DNA from: Bacillota bacterium
GTDB lineage: Bacteria > Bacillota > Clostridia > Christensenellales > Aristaeellaceae
Length of the DNA stretch: 64,000 nucleotides
Direction of reading: 5' to 3'
Assembly: GCA_023404345.1 (NCBI GenBank)
Contig: JAEYCB010000042.1
Location: 50,606 to 114,605 of the forward strand
The notes beneath the pieces were generated by a model. The model did no database searches and had not been told where the DNA came from. It was given only the letters and a program-made list of their open reading frames with translations. The translations under genes and the position numbers were made by a program. Shown here piece after piece: positions 1-9,276 of this stretch (position 1 is its first letter; each line of letters opens with the position of its first letter).

Positions 1-903
1 CTTGTCGGCCATCAGGCGCTTGTGCTCGCTCTGCAGGGGGGCGAGGGTTTCAATCACGCATTCGCTCACGCGGTCCTTGAGCTTGCCGTAGCCCTGGCCC
101 TGCAATTCCGCAGCCGCCTCCTCCACGCTCTGGCCGGTCAACGCCGCGATGATGCTGAGCAGGTTGCTCACGCCGGGCTTATTTACCGGGTCGAAACGGA
201 TGTCCGCCTCCGAGTCGGTCACGGCGCGCTTGACCTTGCGGCGGATGGCGTCGGGCGGGTCCAGCAGCGAAATAAACGTGTCCTCAGGATCGGACTTGCT
301 CATCTTGCGGGTGGGATCCTGCAGGCTCATGATGCGGCTGCCCACCTTGCCGAAGTATCCTTCGGGCACGGTGAACACGTCGCCATATACGCCGTTGAAC
401 CGCTGGGCTATGTCGCGCGTCAGCTCCAGATGCTGCTTTTGGTCCGCTCCGATAGGCACCAGGTCCGTCTGGTAGAGCAGAATATCCGCCGCCATCAGCG
501 TAGGATACGTGAACAGGCCCGCGTTGATGTTATCGGCATGCTTCTGCGCCTTATCCTTGAACTGGGTCATGCGCTGCAATTCACCCATGTAGGTGAAGCA
601 GTTGAGAATCCAGGCAAGCTCCGCGTGACCGCTCACGTGGCTCTGGCAGTAGATGATGTTCTTCTTGGGGTCCAGGCCACTGGCGATGTAGATGGCGGCC
701 AGCTCCAGACAGCGGCGGCGCAGGGCCGTGGGGTCCTGACGGACGGTGATGGCGTGCATGTCCACCACGCAGTAGATGCACTGGTATTCGTCCTCCAGAA
801 GCTTAAAGTTGCGCAGTGCGCCGATGTAGTTGCCCAGCGTCAGCGTGCCGGAGGGCTGAATGCCGGAAAAAATGATCTTTTTGGTTTCGGCGGGCGTATC
901 CAT
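1..903 (-). CDS. trpS: Tryptophan--tRNA ligase, 3' end beyond the window
   Basis: Charges tRNA(Trp) with tryptophan using ATP in the cytoplasm. A class I synthetase is seen: the HIGH-type motif TLGNYIGA at residues 22-29 and KMSKS at 200-204. The start is ATG 903, eight bases after AGGAGG. 301 codons are visible; the family usually has about 330, so roughly 30 C-terminal residues lie outside. It follows a small DMT gene by 23 bases on the same strand, so it is probably read from an upstream promoter; no T-box leader fits in the gap. Confidence 0.96.
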   Translation of the reverse strand, partial: MDTPAETKKIIFSGIQPSGTLTLGNYIGALRNFKLLEDEYQCIYCVVDMHAITVRQDPTALRRRCLELAAIYIASGLDPKKNIIYCQSHVSGHAELAWILNCFTYMGELQRMTQFKDKAQKHADNINAGLFTYPTLMAADILLYQTDLVPIGADQKQHLELTRDIAQRFNGVYGDVFTVPEGYFGKVGSRIMSLQDPTRKMSKSDPEDTFISLLDPPDAIRRKVKRAVTDSEADIRFDPVNKPGVSNLLSIIAALTGQSVEEAAAELQGQGYGKLKDRVSECVIETLAPLQSEHKRLMADK

Positions 904-926
904 GGGGCCTTCCTCCTTTTGAGGTG

Positions 927-1265
927 TTACAGAGTCAGCGTGAGCACGATGCCCACGATAATGAGCAGGTTGCCAATCAGACGGCGCGGGGTGATCTTTT
1001 CCTTGAGGAACCACCAACTCAAAAGCATCACATAGATGTAGCTGGATGCCTCCAGCACGCTGGCCACGGTCAACTCCAGTGTGCGAAGCGCCACGACGTT
1101 AAGCAGCATGCAGCCGAAGAACAGCGCGTAGGCCAGGATAACCGGGGCGTTGAGGTAGGCGCGCGCCCCCGTGTAGCGAGGGTTGTCAGCTGCTTTTTTC
1201 AGGATCAGCTGGCTCACCGCCGACAGCAGGGGGGTGATCAGGTAAATCAGGACGCCACTATTCAT
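927..1265 (-). CDS. Half-size DMT/SMR-like membrane transporter, subunit 2
   Basis: A 112-residue protein made almost entirely of four hydrophobic helices, with the layout of an EamA half-domain or small multidrug resistance protein. Its start overlaps the end of the upstream gene, which encodes a second four-helix protein of similar size. Such pairs (for example ArnE/ArnF or paired SMR proteins) act as heterodimeric carriers in the cytoplasmic membrane. The residues 'VLEASSYIYVMLLSWWFLKE' resemble the end of an EamA repeat. The substrate cannot be read from the sequence. The gene lies 23 bases before trpS on the same strand. Confidence 0.75.
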   Translation of the reverse strand: MNSGVLIYLITPLLSAVSQLILKKAADNPRYTGARAYLNAPVILAYALFFGCMLLNVVALRTLELTVASVLEASSYIYVMLLSWWFLKEKITPRRLIGNLLIIVGIVLTLTL

Positions 1266-1617
1266 GGTCTGTCACCACAAGCGCCACTCCGGCCAGCACC
1301 ACCACAAGGCCGGCCGCCTTTCCAAAGGTCATTTGTTCGCCGAAAAAAGCAAGGCCGAACAGCGCAGTCCACAGCGTGCATACGCCCTTGTTGGTGTAGG
1401 CAAAATTCAGCGGCATGCGCCTTAGCACCTGCTGCCACAGGAGCGAATAGGCCAGCAGCGCCGCCGCCTCCGCCGCCAGGAACGCCAGCGTCATGGCCGC
1501 ATCCTGCGCCGCCAAACGCAGTCCTGCCAGCTTGGCAAACACACTGACCACCGCATAGATCAGCAGCGTGCCGTGCAGAAGCAGCATGCTTCGCGCGTTG
1601 GGTCTACTCAACCACAT
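1258..1617 (-). CDS. Half-size DMT/SMR-like membrane transporter, subunit 1
   Basis: A 119-residue protein with about four membrane helices, ending in an EamA-like block (TLWTALFGLAFFGEQMTFGK, then a hydrophobic helix). The start ATG 1617 follows AGAAAGGGACG, a moderate ribosome site. The last 8 bases overlap the start of the next small membrane gene, which suggests coupled translation and a heterodimer. A 23-base gap separates it from recJ upstream on the same strand, so recJ, both transporter genes and trpS may form one transcript. Substrate unknown. Confidence 0.75.
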   Translation of the reverse strand: MWLSRPNARSMLLLHGTLLIYAVVSVFAKLAGLRLAAQDAAMTLAFLAAEAAALLAYSLLWQQVLRRMPLNFAYTNKGVCTLWTALFGLAFFGEQMTFGKAAGLVVVLAGVALVVTDHE

Positions 1618-1640
1618 CGTCCCTTTCTGTCATCATTTTG

Positions 1641-4004
1641 TTAGGCGCCACCCGCCACGGCCCGCAGGGCCGCCAGCATCGGGCTATCGCTAAGGCTGCA
1701 TTTGACCGCTGGGCGGATCGTATAGCGGAATGGCGAGGGCGTATAATCGATCAGCCCCAGCTGGCAGAAGGCATACAGCCCCGCGCGTGCCTGCGCATCC
1801 TCCATACCCGCAGCCTCCGCGAGCTGCCGCAGCGTGCGGTATGCGCCGCTGCGCAGCGCCTTGTACAGCGTCCGGTAGGCTTCGTCGCCCGCATCCACGG
1901 CGCAGGCCAGGGCCATGAGCGCCTTACTGCGCGGCAGGATATGCACCTGCGCATCCGGCAGGCGGCTTTGCCACAGCGCCGCTTCGCCCGGAAACGCCTC
2001 ACTGTCCAGCAGCCACACGTGCCTCCAGTGTCCGCCTATCAGGGGGAGCGCCGGTGCGGTGAGCAGCGTGACAAAGCCGCGAGGGTCATCCGGCGCATGG
2101 GCGCATACGTCCATATCCGCCAGGGCCAGCGCCCGGCGGGCCGAGGCATGCGTGCGCGCCGCCAGCAAATGCCCCCGCCGCCCCTCCCGAAGCGCGGCTT
2201 CCAGCGCGGACCAGCCGGTTTCCTGTATGGATTCTGTATCCGAAAGGGTTTTTCCTGCCTGCATGGAAAACGCGTCGGCCAGGGAAGTCACCAGCTCGTC
2301 CCACTCCGCCGGGCCGTCGGGCGTATCCAGCGTCTGCGCGCATGCCTCGCGCACGGGCTTGAGCGCCTTGACGTCCAGCTGCAGCGACGTCACCCCGCGG
2401 AAGGTGTTGCGCCCCAGACTGAAGACAGCGTCCACCTCGTCCGGAAGCGTCGCGGCTAGCGTGCCCTGCGAAAAGGCGATGCCGCCCAGCATGCGCCCGC
2501 CCTGCCGAAGCGTAAGTTTGAGGTGCGCGCCCTCCGCGCCTACGGCCCGACGCTCCTCCGGTCGCAGCCTCCGCGCCAGAAACAGGGGAGCGGGATTGCC
2601 GCAGCCAAAGGGGGCCATGCGGCTGATCTCGTCCAGCAGCGCGTCCGTGCAGTCCGCCAGGGTCAGCTCCGCGTCGTAGGGCTGGGCGGGCACGAAGCAG
2701 CTTTCCTCCGCCCGCGCCACGGCGGATTGCAGGCGTTCTGAGAAAGCCTCGAAGCGGTCCGCCTCCAGCGTCACGCCCGCGGCCTGCTCGTGGCCGCCGT
2801 AGCGCAGCAGCAGGTCGTCGCAGGTCTTGAGGCATTCGTGGATGTGCACGCCGGGGATGCTGCGCAGGCTGCCGTGCAGGAGCCCCTCATGCTCACTGAG
2901 CACGCAGGTGGGGCAGTAATATTGCTGGCACAGCCGCCCCGCTGCCAGGCCGATCACGCCCACGTGCCAGTCCTGCCCGCGCACGATCAGCGCCTTTTCC
3001 CCGATGAAGTCATGCCCGGCGGCCTGCGCCTGGGCCGCCTTGACCAGCTGCTGCTCGGCGGCGCGACGCTCTGTATTGAGCGCATCCAACTCATCAGCCA
3101 GCCGGTCCGCCTCATCGGGATCGTTTGTCATCATCAAGCGCACGCCCTTGCCCGCGTCGTCCAGACGGCCCGCGGCGTTTAGCCTCGGCCCCATGCGATA
3201 GCCCAGCGCCTCGCTGTCCACGGGGTCCGGGTCGCCGCTCACCCGGAGCAGGGCGCGCATGCCCTCCCGCTTCCGTCCGGCGATCTCCTTAAGTCCCAGC
3301 GCCACCAGAATCCGGTTCTCGTCCTCCAGGGGCACGATGTCCGCCACGGTGGCCAGCGCTGCCAGGTCCAGATACTCCCGGCACGCGTCCAAACCCAGCA
3401 GGGCCTGGGCCAGCTTGAAGGCCACCCCCGTGCCGCACAGGCGGCGGAAGGGATAGTCCCCCAGCAGCGGGTTGAGTGCCGCGTCGGCGGGGCTGGCCTC
3501 CAACCCAAGGCCGTGGTGGTCGGTCACGATCACGCGCATGCCCAGCCGCTGGGCCAGACGTACCTCCTCGTGGTTGGTGATGCCCAGGTCCACCGTAACC
3601 AGCACGCGATAGTCTTTGGCCAGCTGCTCCACCGCCGCCAGGTTCAGGCCATAGCCTTCCTCCCTGAGCGGCGTGTGGGGATCAGCCTTGAGTCCGAAAC
3701 GGCGCAGAGCCTGCGTCATCAGCGCACAGGCGCAGATGCCGTCCACGTCGTAATCGCCGTAGACCGCCACGGGCAGCTCCTGCTGCCGCGCGTCCGTGAG
3801 AATCGCCAGCGCCTCTGCCATGCCGTGCATACGCAGAGGATCGTGCAGCTGGTCCAGCGAGGGGTTCAAAAACGCGTCGGCCTGCGCTGCGTCGGTGATG
3901 CCGCGCGCGTACAAAAGCCGCGCCGTTACCCCCTCGTAGGGGCGAAGCGCGGCCATGGCGCGCCCGTCCAGCGGATGCGCCTGACGTGGGATAAAACGAA
4001 GCAA
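1641..4004 (-). CDS. recJ: Single-stranded-DNA-specific exonuclease RecJ
   Basis: RecJ degrades single-stranded DNA 5' to 3' in recombination and repair, using a two-metal DHH-family site. The DHH-domain motifs are visible: GDYDVDG at about residues 83-89 and VTDHHGLG at about 160-167, followed by LGYRMGPRLNAAGRLDDAG. After the DHHA1 and OB regions a C-terminal extension of some 200 residues of unclear role follows; it is common in Firmicutes RecJ. An upstream GTG at 4022 is in frame, but AGGAGG at 4012-4017 lies inside that extension, so the true start is TTG 4004, seven bases after it (787 residues). Confidence 0.93.
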   Translation of the reverse strand: MLRFIPRQAHPLDGRAMAALRPYEGVTARLLYARGITDAAQADAFLNPSLDQLHDPLRMHGMAEALAILTDARQQELPVAVYGDYDVDGICACALMTQALRRFGLKADPHTPLREEGYGLNLAAVEQLAKDYRVLVTVDLGITNHEEVRLAQRLGMRVIVTDHHGLGLEASPADAALNPLLGDYPFRRLCGTGVAFKLAQALLGLDACREYLDLAALATVADIVPLEDENRILVALGLKEIAGRKREGMRALLRVSGDPDPVDSEALGYRMGPRLNAAGRLDDAGKGVRLMMTNDPDEADRLADELDALNTERRAAEQQLVKAAQAQAAGHDFIGEKALIVRGQDWHVGVIGLAAGRLCQQYYCPTCVLSEHEGLLHGSLRSIPGVHIHECLKTCDDLLLRYGGHEQAAGVTLEADRFEAFSERLQSAVARAEESCFVPAQPYDAELTLADCTDALLDEISRMAPFGCGNPAPLFLARRLRPEERRAVGAEGAHLKLTLRQGGRMLGGIAFSQGTLAATLPDEVDAVFSLGRNTFRGVTSLQLDVKALKPVREACAQTLDTPDGPAEWDELVTSLADAFSMQAGKTLSDTESIQETGWSALEAALREGRRGHLLAARTHASARRALALADMDVCAHAPDDPRGFVTLLTAPALPLIGGHWRHVWLLDSEAFPGEAALWQSRLPDAQVHILPRSKALMALACAVDAGDEAYRTLYKALRSGAYRTLRQLAEAAGMEDAQARAGLYAFCQLGLIDYTPSPFRYTIRPAVKCSLSDSPMLAALRAVAGGA

Positions 4005-4044
4005 TGTGCCGCCTCCTTGCACAAGGGCTCACGGAGCGGAGGCG

Positions 4045-5601
4045 TCAGGCCTTCTTTTCCTCGTGATACTCCTGCTCGGTGTTGACGTTCCAGATGTTGT
4101 CCTTGGTTTTGATGCCAGCTACCAGGTTATCCACCGCCTCAAAGGACGTGGCCATGGAGTGGTCCATGTTGTTGTAGCGATGCTGGCCGTTGCGGCCCAC
4201 GCAATAGAGATTTTCAAAGGTGTTCAGATAGGCAACGACCTTGTCCATCTCGTCATAGGTGTCGAAGTAGGCGGGATAGGCCTTTTTGACGCGCTCGCGG
4301 TGGCTCATGCGCACATGGTCCGGGCTGTCGATCACGCCCATGGTGCACAATTCGCGCGCTGCCAGCGCGACGCACGCTTCCTCGCTCATGTTCCAGAAAT
4401 CGTCACCCTCATTGCAGAAGTACTCTAGTCCAATCCACACGGTGTGCTCCGGGTCCTCCACCATGTAGGGCGACCAGTTATTGAAAATCTGGATGCGGCC
4501 CAGCTTCACATTGGTGTCCTGCACATAGATCCAGCAGTCAGGTACGATGTTGCCAAGCGTCTTATGATTCGTTTCGTTTTTAAGGTTCAGCCGGTCCACC
4601 AGAAGGCCCACCGTGACGAAGTCGCGGTACGGCAGGCCCGCTGCGACGCGCGCCACATCTGCGGGCACATCGTTCATGCCGGCTATCAGGTCTTTCACCG
4701 GCATGGAGGAGAAGAACACATCTGCCTCCGCCGTGTGCTCCCCGCTTTTGTCACGGTAGCGCAGCCTCTTGACGCAGTTTCCCTCTGTGGTCAGCCCCAG
4801 GGCCTCCGCACCGAGCAGAATCTTTCCGCCCATGCGTTCTACCTCGGCGGCCACAGTTTCCCACAGCTGGCCGGGGCCATACTTGGGATAGCGAAATTCC
4901 TCGATCAGCGAGGTCTGGACATGCTTGCTGCGCTGTTCCTTGGAGATGAACACCTTGGAGAACATATCCTTGAGGATGCCAAAGATGCTCAGTTCCTTGG
5001 TGCGCTGCTTGCCCCAGCTGGCGTCAATCTCGCGGGGATGGCGCCCCCACAGTTTTTCGGTGTAGCCCTCAAAGAACATGCCGTAGAGCTTTTTGCCAAA
5101 GCTGTTGATGTAGAAGTTCTCCAGGTTGTCGTTGGGGCGCTTGTGCAGCGTAGCGGCCAGAAAGCTAAAGCCCACCTGCATGGTGGTGGCAAAGCCCATG
5201 GTCTTGAGGGTTTCCATCTTAAGGCTGACGGGATAATCAAAAAAGTGCTTGCCGTAATAGATGCGGCTTACGCGGTTGCGCACCAGCATGACGCGGTCTT
5301 CCTTTTCGGGGTCCGGTCCGCCGGCGGAAAGCGGCACAGGCCGTTCCAGCACCTTGTCGTCAAAGGAAGGCGCGCCCTGCAGGGGCATGATATCCGACCA
5401 CCAGTCCATCACGCGCTGGTCCTTGCTGAAAAAGCGATGACCGCCGATATCCATGCGGTTACCCTGGTAGCGTACTGTTTTGGAGATGCCGCCGATCTCG
5501 TGGCTCTGTTCCAGAACCGTTACGTCATAACCGTGCTTGAGCAGCTCGTATGCCGCCGTCAGTCCAGCGGGGCCTGCCCCGATGATCAATACTTTCTGCA
5601 T
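4045..5601 (-). CDS. FAD-dependent oxidoreductase, amine-oxidase/protoporphyrinogen-oxidase-like
   Basis: A 518-residue flavoprotein. The N-terminal dinucleotide-binding motif [14 protein letters not shown] (residues 8-21) is followed by the acidic residue ending beta-2 (VLEQ) and GGISKT, typical of NAD(P)/FAD amine-oxidase-like proteins related to UDP-galactopyranose mutase. No signal peptide, so cytoplasmic. The start ATG 5601 follows AGGAG by seven bases. Such genes often sit near glycan synthesis genes, but no glycosyltransferase is nearby here. It is followed by recJ after 40 bases. The reaction is not predictable; the family assignment is firm. Confidence 0.8.
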   Translation of the reverse strand: MQKVLIIGAGPAGLTAAYELLKHGYDVTVLEQSHEIGGISKTVRYQGNRMDIGGHRFFSKDQRVMDWWSDIMPLQGAPSFDDKVLERPVPLSAGGPDPEKEDRVMLVRNRVSRIYYGKHFFDYPVSLKMETLKTMGFATTMQVGFSFLAATLHKRPNDNLENFYINSFGKKLYGMFFEGYTEKLWGRHPREIDASWGKQRTKELSIFGILKDMFSKVFISKEQRSKHVQTSLIEEFRYPKYGPGQLWETVAAEVERMGGKILLGAEALGLTTEGNCVKRLRYRDKSGEHTAEADVFFSSMPVKDLIAGMNDVPADVARVAAGLPYRDFVTVGLLVDRLNLKNETNHKTLGNIVPDCWIYVQDTNVKLGRIQIFNNWSPYMVEDPEHTVWIGLEYFCNEGDDFWNMSEEACVALAARELCTMGVIDSPDHVRMSHRERVKKAYPAYFDTYDEMDKVVAYLNTFENLYCVGRNGQHRYNNMDHSMATSFEAVDNLVAGIKTKDNIWNVNTEQEYHEEKKA

Positions 5602-5749
5602 TTCGTGGCTCCTGTCGCTCTATGGTGCAATACTTTCATGGAATGACTGTTTTTCGCCTTTCCTGTCATTAAACAGTATATATCAGTTGTCTGAAATTTG
5701 CAAAGCCTATTTTCCCTGCGAAGCGGATGTACAAAAGCACGATTGGCTC

Positions 5750-5780
5750 TTGACAGATTGCCTCCCGCGCATGGTATTCT
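5750..5780 (+). promoter_or_regulatory. Promoter of the aldo/keto reductase gene
   Basis: TTGACA at 5750-5755 and an extended -10, TGGTATTCT, at 5772-5780 (spacer 19). It lies 58 bases before the start codon in the gap between divergent genes. Confidence 0.6.
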
Positions 5781-5837
5781 GGGGATACATACTGACCGCG
5801 CACCGCACCCGCGGCCACTCAGGGAGGGAAAACCACG

Positions 5838-6965
5838 ATGATGACCCGCATGTTTCACGATATTTCCTTGCCGCTGCTGGGGTTTGGCGCCATGCGCCTG
5901 CCTCTGCTGCCGGATGGTTCCGGCCAGGTAGATGAGGCCGAGACGCGCAAGATGGTATCTTATGCCATGCAAAACGGCCTGAACTACTTCGACACCGCCT
6001 ACCCATACCATGGGGGCGAATCCGAGCGCATCATGGGACGCATTCTGGCGGATTATCCCCGCGAGAGCTACCTGCTGGCCACCAAATTTCCCAGTCACGT
6101 GGCTGCCGCCGGGCGTAGCCCCGCTTCCATCTTCGAGGAGCAGCTGGAAAAATGCGGGGTGACACATTTCGATTTCTACTTGCTGCATAACGTGTGCGAA
6201 ACCACGACGCCTACCTTCTGCGACCCGAAACTGGGCATCATAGACTACCTGCTTGAGCAGCGCCGTCTGGGGCGTATCCGGTATCTGGGCTTTTCCAGCC
6301 ATGGGCAGATGGACAACCTGCGCGAATTCCTGGACCGCTACGGCAAGGAGATGTTCTTCTGCCAGATTCAGCTGAACTATTTGGACTGGACGTTCCAAAA
6401 TGCGCAGGAAAAGTACGAGCTGCTGACCTCGCTGGGCATTCCCGTATGGGTGATGGAGCCGGTGCGCGGGGGACGGCTCGCCCGTCTGGATGCAGCCGAG
6501 GAGGAGGTCCTTCGCGCGCTGAATCCGAGCCTCAGTCCCTCAGCGTGGGCCTTCCGCTTTGTCAAGGACCTGCCCAATGTGCATATGGTGCTCAGCGGCA
6601 TGTCCAACATGGCTCAGCTTGAGGAGAACATCAAAACTTTCTCCCAGCCCCAGCCCCTGACTCCCGCTGAACGCGAGGCGCTGCTGACTTTGGCGGAGCG
6701 GATGAAGAACGCCGTTCCCTGCACCGCCTGCCGCTACTGCGTGGATGGCTGTCCTGCCGGGCTGGACATCCCCATGTTGCTGGCCACCTACAACGCGTTC
6801 CGCCTATCTTCTTCCGAGGCTGAGCGCATCAAAGCTCTGCCCATTGATAAACGCCCTTCAGCCTGTGTGGGATGCGGCCAATGTGTGAGGGCCTGTCCGC
6901 AGGGTATCGACGTCCCTGCGCACCTCAAGGAGTTTGCTGCCAGGTTGGATCGTCTTTCCCGTTGA
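5838..6965 (+). CDS. Ferredoxin-type aldo/keto reductase
   Basis: An NAD(P)H-dependent carbonyl reductase fused to a bacterial ferredoxin-like tail, 375 residues. The AKR tetrad can be traced in DTAYPYH (Asp, Tyr), ATKF (Lys) and YLLHN (His). The C-terminus carries two four-cysteine motifs, at 295/298/301/305 and 343/346/349/353, each followed by Pro, enough for two [4Fe-4S] clusters. Such fusions are frequent in anaerobes and may pass electrons from ferredoxin to the carbonyl; the substrate is unknown. The start ATG 5838 (or the next codon, also ATG) follows GGGAGGG. It is a single gene with its own promoter. Confidence 0.9.
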   Translation: MMTRMFHDISLPLLGFGAMRLPLLPDGSGQVDEAETRKMVSYAMQNGLNYFDTAYPYHGGESERIMGRILADYPRESYLLATKFPSHVAAAGRSPASIFEEQLEKCGVTHFDFYLLHNVCETTTPTFCDPKLGIIDYLLEQRRLGRIRYLGFSSHGQMDNLREFLDRYGKEMFFCQIQLNYLDWTFQNAQEKYELLTSLGIPVWVMEPVRGGRLARLDAAEEEVLRALNPSLSPSAWAFRFVKDLPNVHMVLSGMSNMAQLEENIKTFSQPQPLTPAEREALLTLAERMKNAVPCTACRYCVDGCPAGLDIPMLLATYNAFRLSSSEAERIKALPIDKRPSACVGCGQCVRACPQGIDVPAHLKEFAARLDRLSR

Positions 6966-7017
6966 ACGGAACGCCGCCGCACGCTGCCTTTCGATAGGCG
7001 GGCTATGGGTTTTGGCT

Positions 7018-7045
7018 TGTATAAGAGCGCCGCTTTTGGTATAAT
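7018..7045 (+). promoter_or_regulatory. Promoter of the CDF exporter gene
   Basis: TATAAT at 7040-7045 with a weaker TTGTAT at 7018-7023 (spacer 16), 55 bases before the start codon. Confidence 0.55.
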
Positions 7046-7099
7046 GGTCGGACATCGCCGCATATACCGGCCATATCCATCCAAAGGAGGCGCTGCGCC

Positions 7100-8263
7100 T
7101 TGACCGCATGGCTGATTCGCCGTTTCATCCGCCAACCCGACCGCGTGGAAGATCCAGACGTTCGGGCTGCCTATGGCACCCTGGCCGCCGTGACAGGCAT
7201 CGCCGTCAATCTGCTTCTGTCCGCCGCCAAATTTCTCATGGGCCTGCTGAGCGGTTCGCTGGCCATCATGGCTGATGCCGCCAACAACCTGTCGGACGCG
7301 GCCGGCAGCATCGTTACTTTGATCACCACGCGCTTGGCCCGCAAGCCCGTGGACCAGGAGCACCCCTTCGGTCACGGCCGCATGGAATACCTGGGATCGC
7401 TGGCTGTGGGCGTATTGATCCTGCTGATGGGATTGCAGCTTTTGCGCGATGGCGTGCAAGCCGTTCTCAACCCCGAACCGCTCACTCTGTCGTGGGTAGT
7501 GGTGGCGATGCTGGTAGCGTCGGTGCTGCTCAAACTGTGGCTGTTCTTTTTCTACCGCAAGCTGGGCACCGCTATTCACAACGGCACATTGCTGGCCGCC
7601 TCCAAGGACAGCCTGGGCGACGTGCTTTCCACCGGCGCGGTGCTGCTGAGCGTGCTGGCTTACCTCGCTTTCAACTGGGCCATCGACGGGTGGATTGGCC
7701 TGCTGGTGGCGGCTGTAGTGCTCAAGGCGGGCTTTGAAGTGTGCCGCGATACCATGGACAGCCTGCTGGGCGGCAAGCCGGACCCGGAAAAAACACGCCA
7801 AATTCGCGAACTGCTTCTGGCGCGCGAAGGCATTCTGGGCATCCATGACCTGGTATTGCATGATTACGGACCGGGTCGGTGCATCGCCTCCGTGCATGCA
7901 GAGGTCAGCGCGGATGCCAATATCGTCGCCATCCACGAGGTCATTGACGACGCCGAACGCGAAATCGGCGAGAAAATGCATATGGCCATCTGCATCCACA
8001 TGGACCCCATTGTCACCTCAGATGAGAACGTGAACCGCGTCCACCAGCAGATGTCGGACTTTCTCAAGAACACCGATTCCTGCCTAAGTCTGCACGACTT
8101 TCGCATGGTGCCGGGTCAGGGACATATCAATCTGATTTTTGACTGTGTCACCCCCGCTGGGTACAAGGGGCGCGACGAGCTGCTCAAGGCGCTTTCCGCC
8201 TACGCCCGGTCGCTGGATGACCGCTACCGCCTGGTAGTGCAATTCGATACCGACTATACCTGA
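7100..8263 (+). CDS. Cation diffusion facilitator family exporter
   Basis: A 387-residue CDF protein that exports divalent metal by proton antiport across the cytoplasmic membrane. Six helices are followed by a cytosolic metal-binding domain. Helix 2 has ADAANNLSD and helix 5 has DSLGD; Asn/Asp-x3-Asp in these places is the pattern of the manganese subgroup, whereas zinc exporters carry His. HPFGHGRMEY follows helix 2. It starts at TTG 7100, eight bases after AAAGGAGG; no better start exists. It precedes an LCP gene, separated by a terminator hairpin at 8300. Metal preference is an inference from the motif. Confidence 0.92.
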   Translation: MTAWLIRRFIRQPDRVEDPDVRAAYGTLAAVTGIAVNLLLSAAKFLMGLLSGSLAIMADAANNLSDAAGSIVTLITTRLARKPVDQEHPFGHGRMEYLGSLAVGVLILLMGLQLLRDGVQAVLNPEPLTLSWVVVAMLVASVLLKLWLFFFYRKLGTAIHNGTLLAASKDSLGDVLSTGAVLLSVLAYLAFNWAIDGWIGLLVAAVVLKAGFEVCRDTMDSLLGGKPDPEKTRQIRELLLAREGILGIHDLVLHDYGPGRCIASVHAEVSADANIVAIHEVIDDAEREIGEKMHMAICIHMDPIVTSDENVNRVHQQMSDFLKNTDSCLSLHDFRMVPGQGHINLIFDCVTPAGYKGRDELLKALSAYARSLDDRYRLVVQFDTDYT

Positions 8264-8299
8264 GCAGCTTGCAAATCCGTCCAGCTGCAACAAAATCGT

Positions 8300-8342
8300 C
8301 CTCCTTCGCGTTGTGTAGGCACCAACGCAAAGGAGGTTTTTT
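8300..8342 (+). terminator. Terminator hairpin whose 3' arm contains the next gene's ribosome site
   Basis: CCTCCTTCGCGTTG (8300-8313) pairs with CAACGCAAAGGAGG (8323-8336) with one mismatch. Six T follow at 8337-8342, and the LCP start codon begins at 8343. The AGGAGG of the LCP gene (8331-8336) is therefore inside the stem. Confidence 0.8.
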
Positions 8343-9203
8343 ATGAGGCGTTTATTTCAACGGACCACAGCGCTGATATGTGCGGCGCTGGTATTGGCTT
8401 TATCAGCCCCAGCACACGCAGCGGAGGAGGCCCCCTTCACCGTTCTGCTTATCGGTGTGGATACTTCAGGCAAAGCCGGCCGCAGCGACGTGATGATGCT
8501 GGCCCGCATCGACCCAGACGCCGGCACAGTGCGGCTGGCCTCGTTCCTGCGCGACCTGTATGTATCCATTCCCGGGCATGGACGCGACCGGCTCAACGCC
8601 GCTTATTTTTATGGCGGCGAAGTGCTGCTGCGGCAAACGCTGGAGGAGAACTTCGGTGTCAGCATCGATCATACCGTTACGGCACATTTCCCTACGCTGG
8701 TGACGGCGGTGGACCTGCTGGGCGGCGTAGAGGCGGACATCACCGAAGCTGAGCGCAAACAGCTCAACAAGATTCTGGAGGACTACAACCGCCAGGTGGG
8801 CCTCGCTGCGGATGACGGCCTGCTGGAAACCGCAGGCGAACACCTGCTCAACGGTCGGCAGGCCCTGAGCTACTGCCGCATCCGCAAGATCGACAGCGAT
8901 TTTCAGCGCACCGGCCGTCAGCAGCAGGTAGTGGAAAGCGCGGCGGACCGGCTGAAGGAGATGGGGCTTGTGGACCTGCTGAAACTGGCCGTGACGCTGC
9001 TTGACGAGGTGGAAACTGACCTGACACTGGCAGATCTGGCCGCACTGGCTCCGCTCCTGAGGTGCGAAACGCTGGACGTCCAGGGCTCGCATGTGCCCTT
9101 TGATGGAGCCTATACGGATGAAACCATTAACGGCATGATGGTGCTGACCCCGGACCTTTCCGCCAACCGCTCGCAGCTTAAACGCTTCCTGGAAAGCAAG
9201 TAA
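8343..9203 (+). CDS. LytR-CpsA-Psr (LCP) family cell-wall protein
   Basis: LCP proteins transfer undecaprenyl-linked glycopolymers such as teichoic acid to peptidoglycan on the outer face of the membrane. 286 residues: an N-terminal hydrophobic segment ending APAHA (signal peptide or anchor, residues 1-27), then the LCP domain with LLIGVD, GRSDVMML, SFLRDLYV, RLNAAYFYGG and a late RTGRQQQVV. The conserved Asp and Arg residues of the phosphotransferase site are present. AGGAGG is six bases before ATG 8343 but is buried in a terminator stem (8300-8336), which should make expression conditional. The gene is shorter than many LCP proteins but complete. Confidence 0.9.
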   Translation: MRRLFQRTTALICAALVLALSAPAHAAEEAPFTVLLIGVDTSGKAGRSDVMMLARIDPDAGTVRLASFLRDLYVSIPGHGRDRLNAAYFYGGEVLLRQTLEENFGVSIDHTVTAHFPTLVTAVDLLGGVEADITEAERKQLNKILEDYNRQVGLAADDGLLETAGEHLLNGRQALSYCRIRKIDSDFQRTGRQQQVVESAADRLKEMGLVDLLKLAVTLLDEVETDLTLADLAALAPLLRCETLDVQGSHVPFDGAYTDETINGMMVLTPDLSANRSQLKRFLESK

Positions 9204-9231
9204 ACAGCGAATATTCGTCCGCAAATACATT

Positions 9232-9261
9232 GAGGCCCCGCCAGATGGCGGGGCCTCTTTT
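9232..9261. terminator. Bidirectional terminator between LCP and opp genes
   Basis: GAGGCCCCGCC (9232-9242) and GGCGGGGCCTC (9247-9257) form a perfect 11-bp stem followed by TTTT. It lies between convergent genes and can serve both. Confidence 0.85.
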
Positions 9262-9276
9262 GGGGTTATGGATTTC

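Noticed and set aside
3..926. Open frame on the plus strand opposite trpS
   Set aside because: The minus strand encodes an intact TrpRS with HIGH and KMSKS motifs; the plus frame is a shadow.
904..926. Possible T-box for trpS
   Set aside because: Only 23 bases separate it from the previous gene; no room for a leader.
4005..4022. GTG 4022 as the recJ start
   Set aside because: It would place the AGGAGG site inside the coding region; TTG 4004 has ideal spacing.
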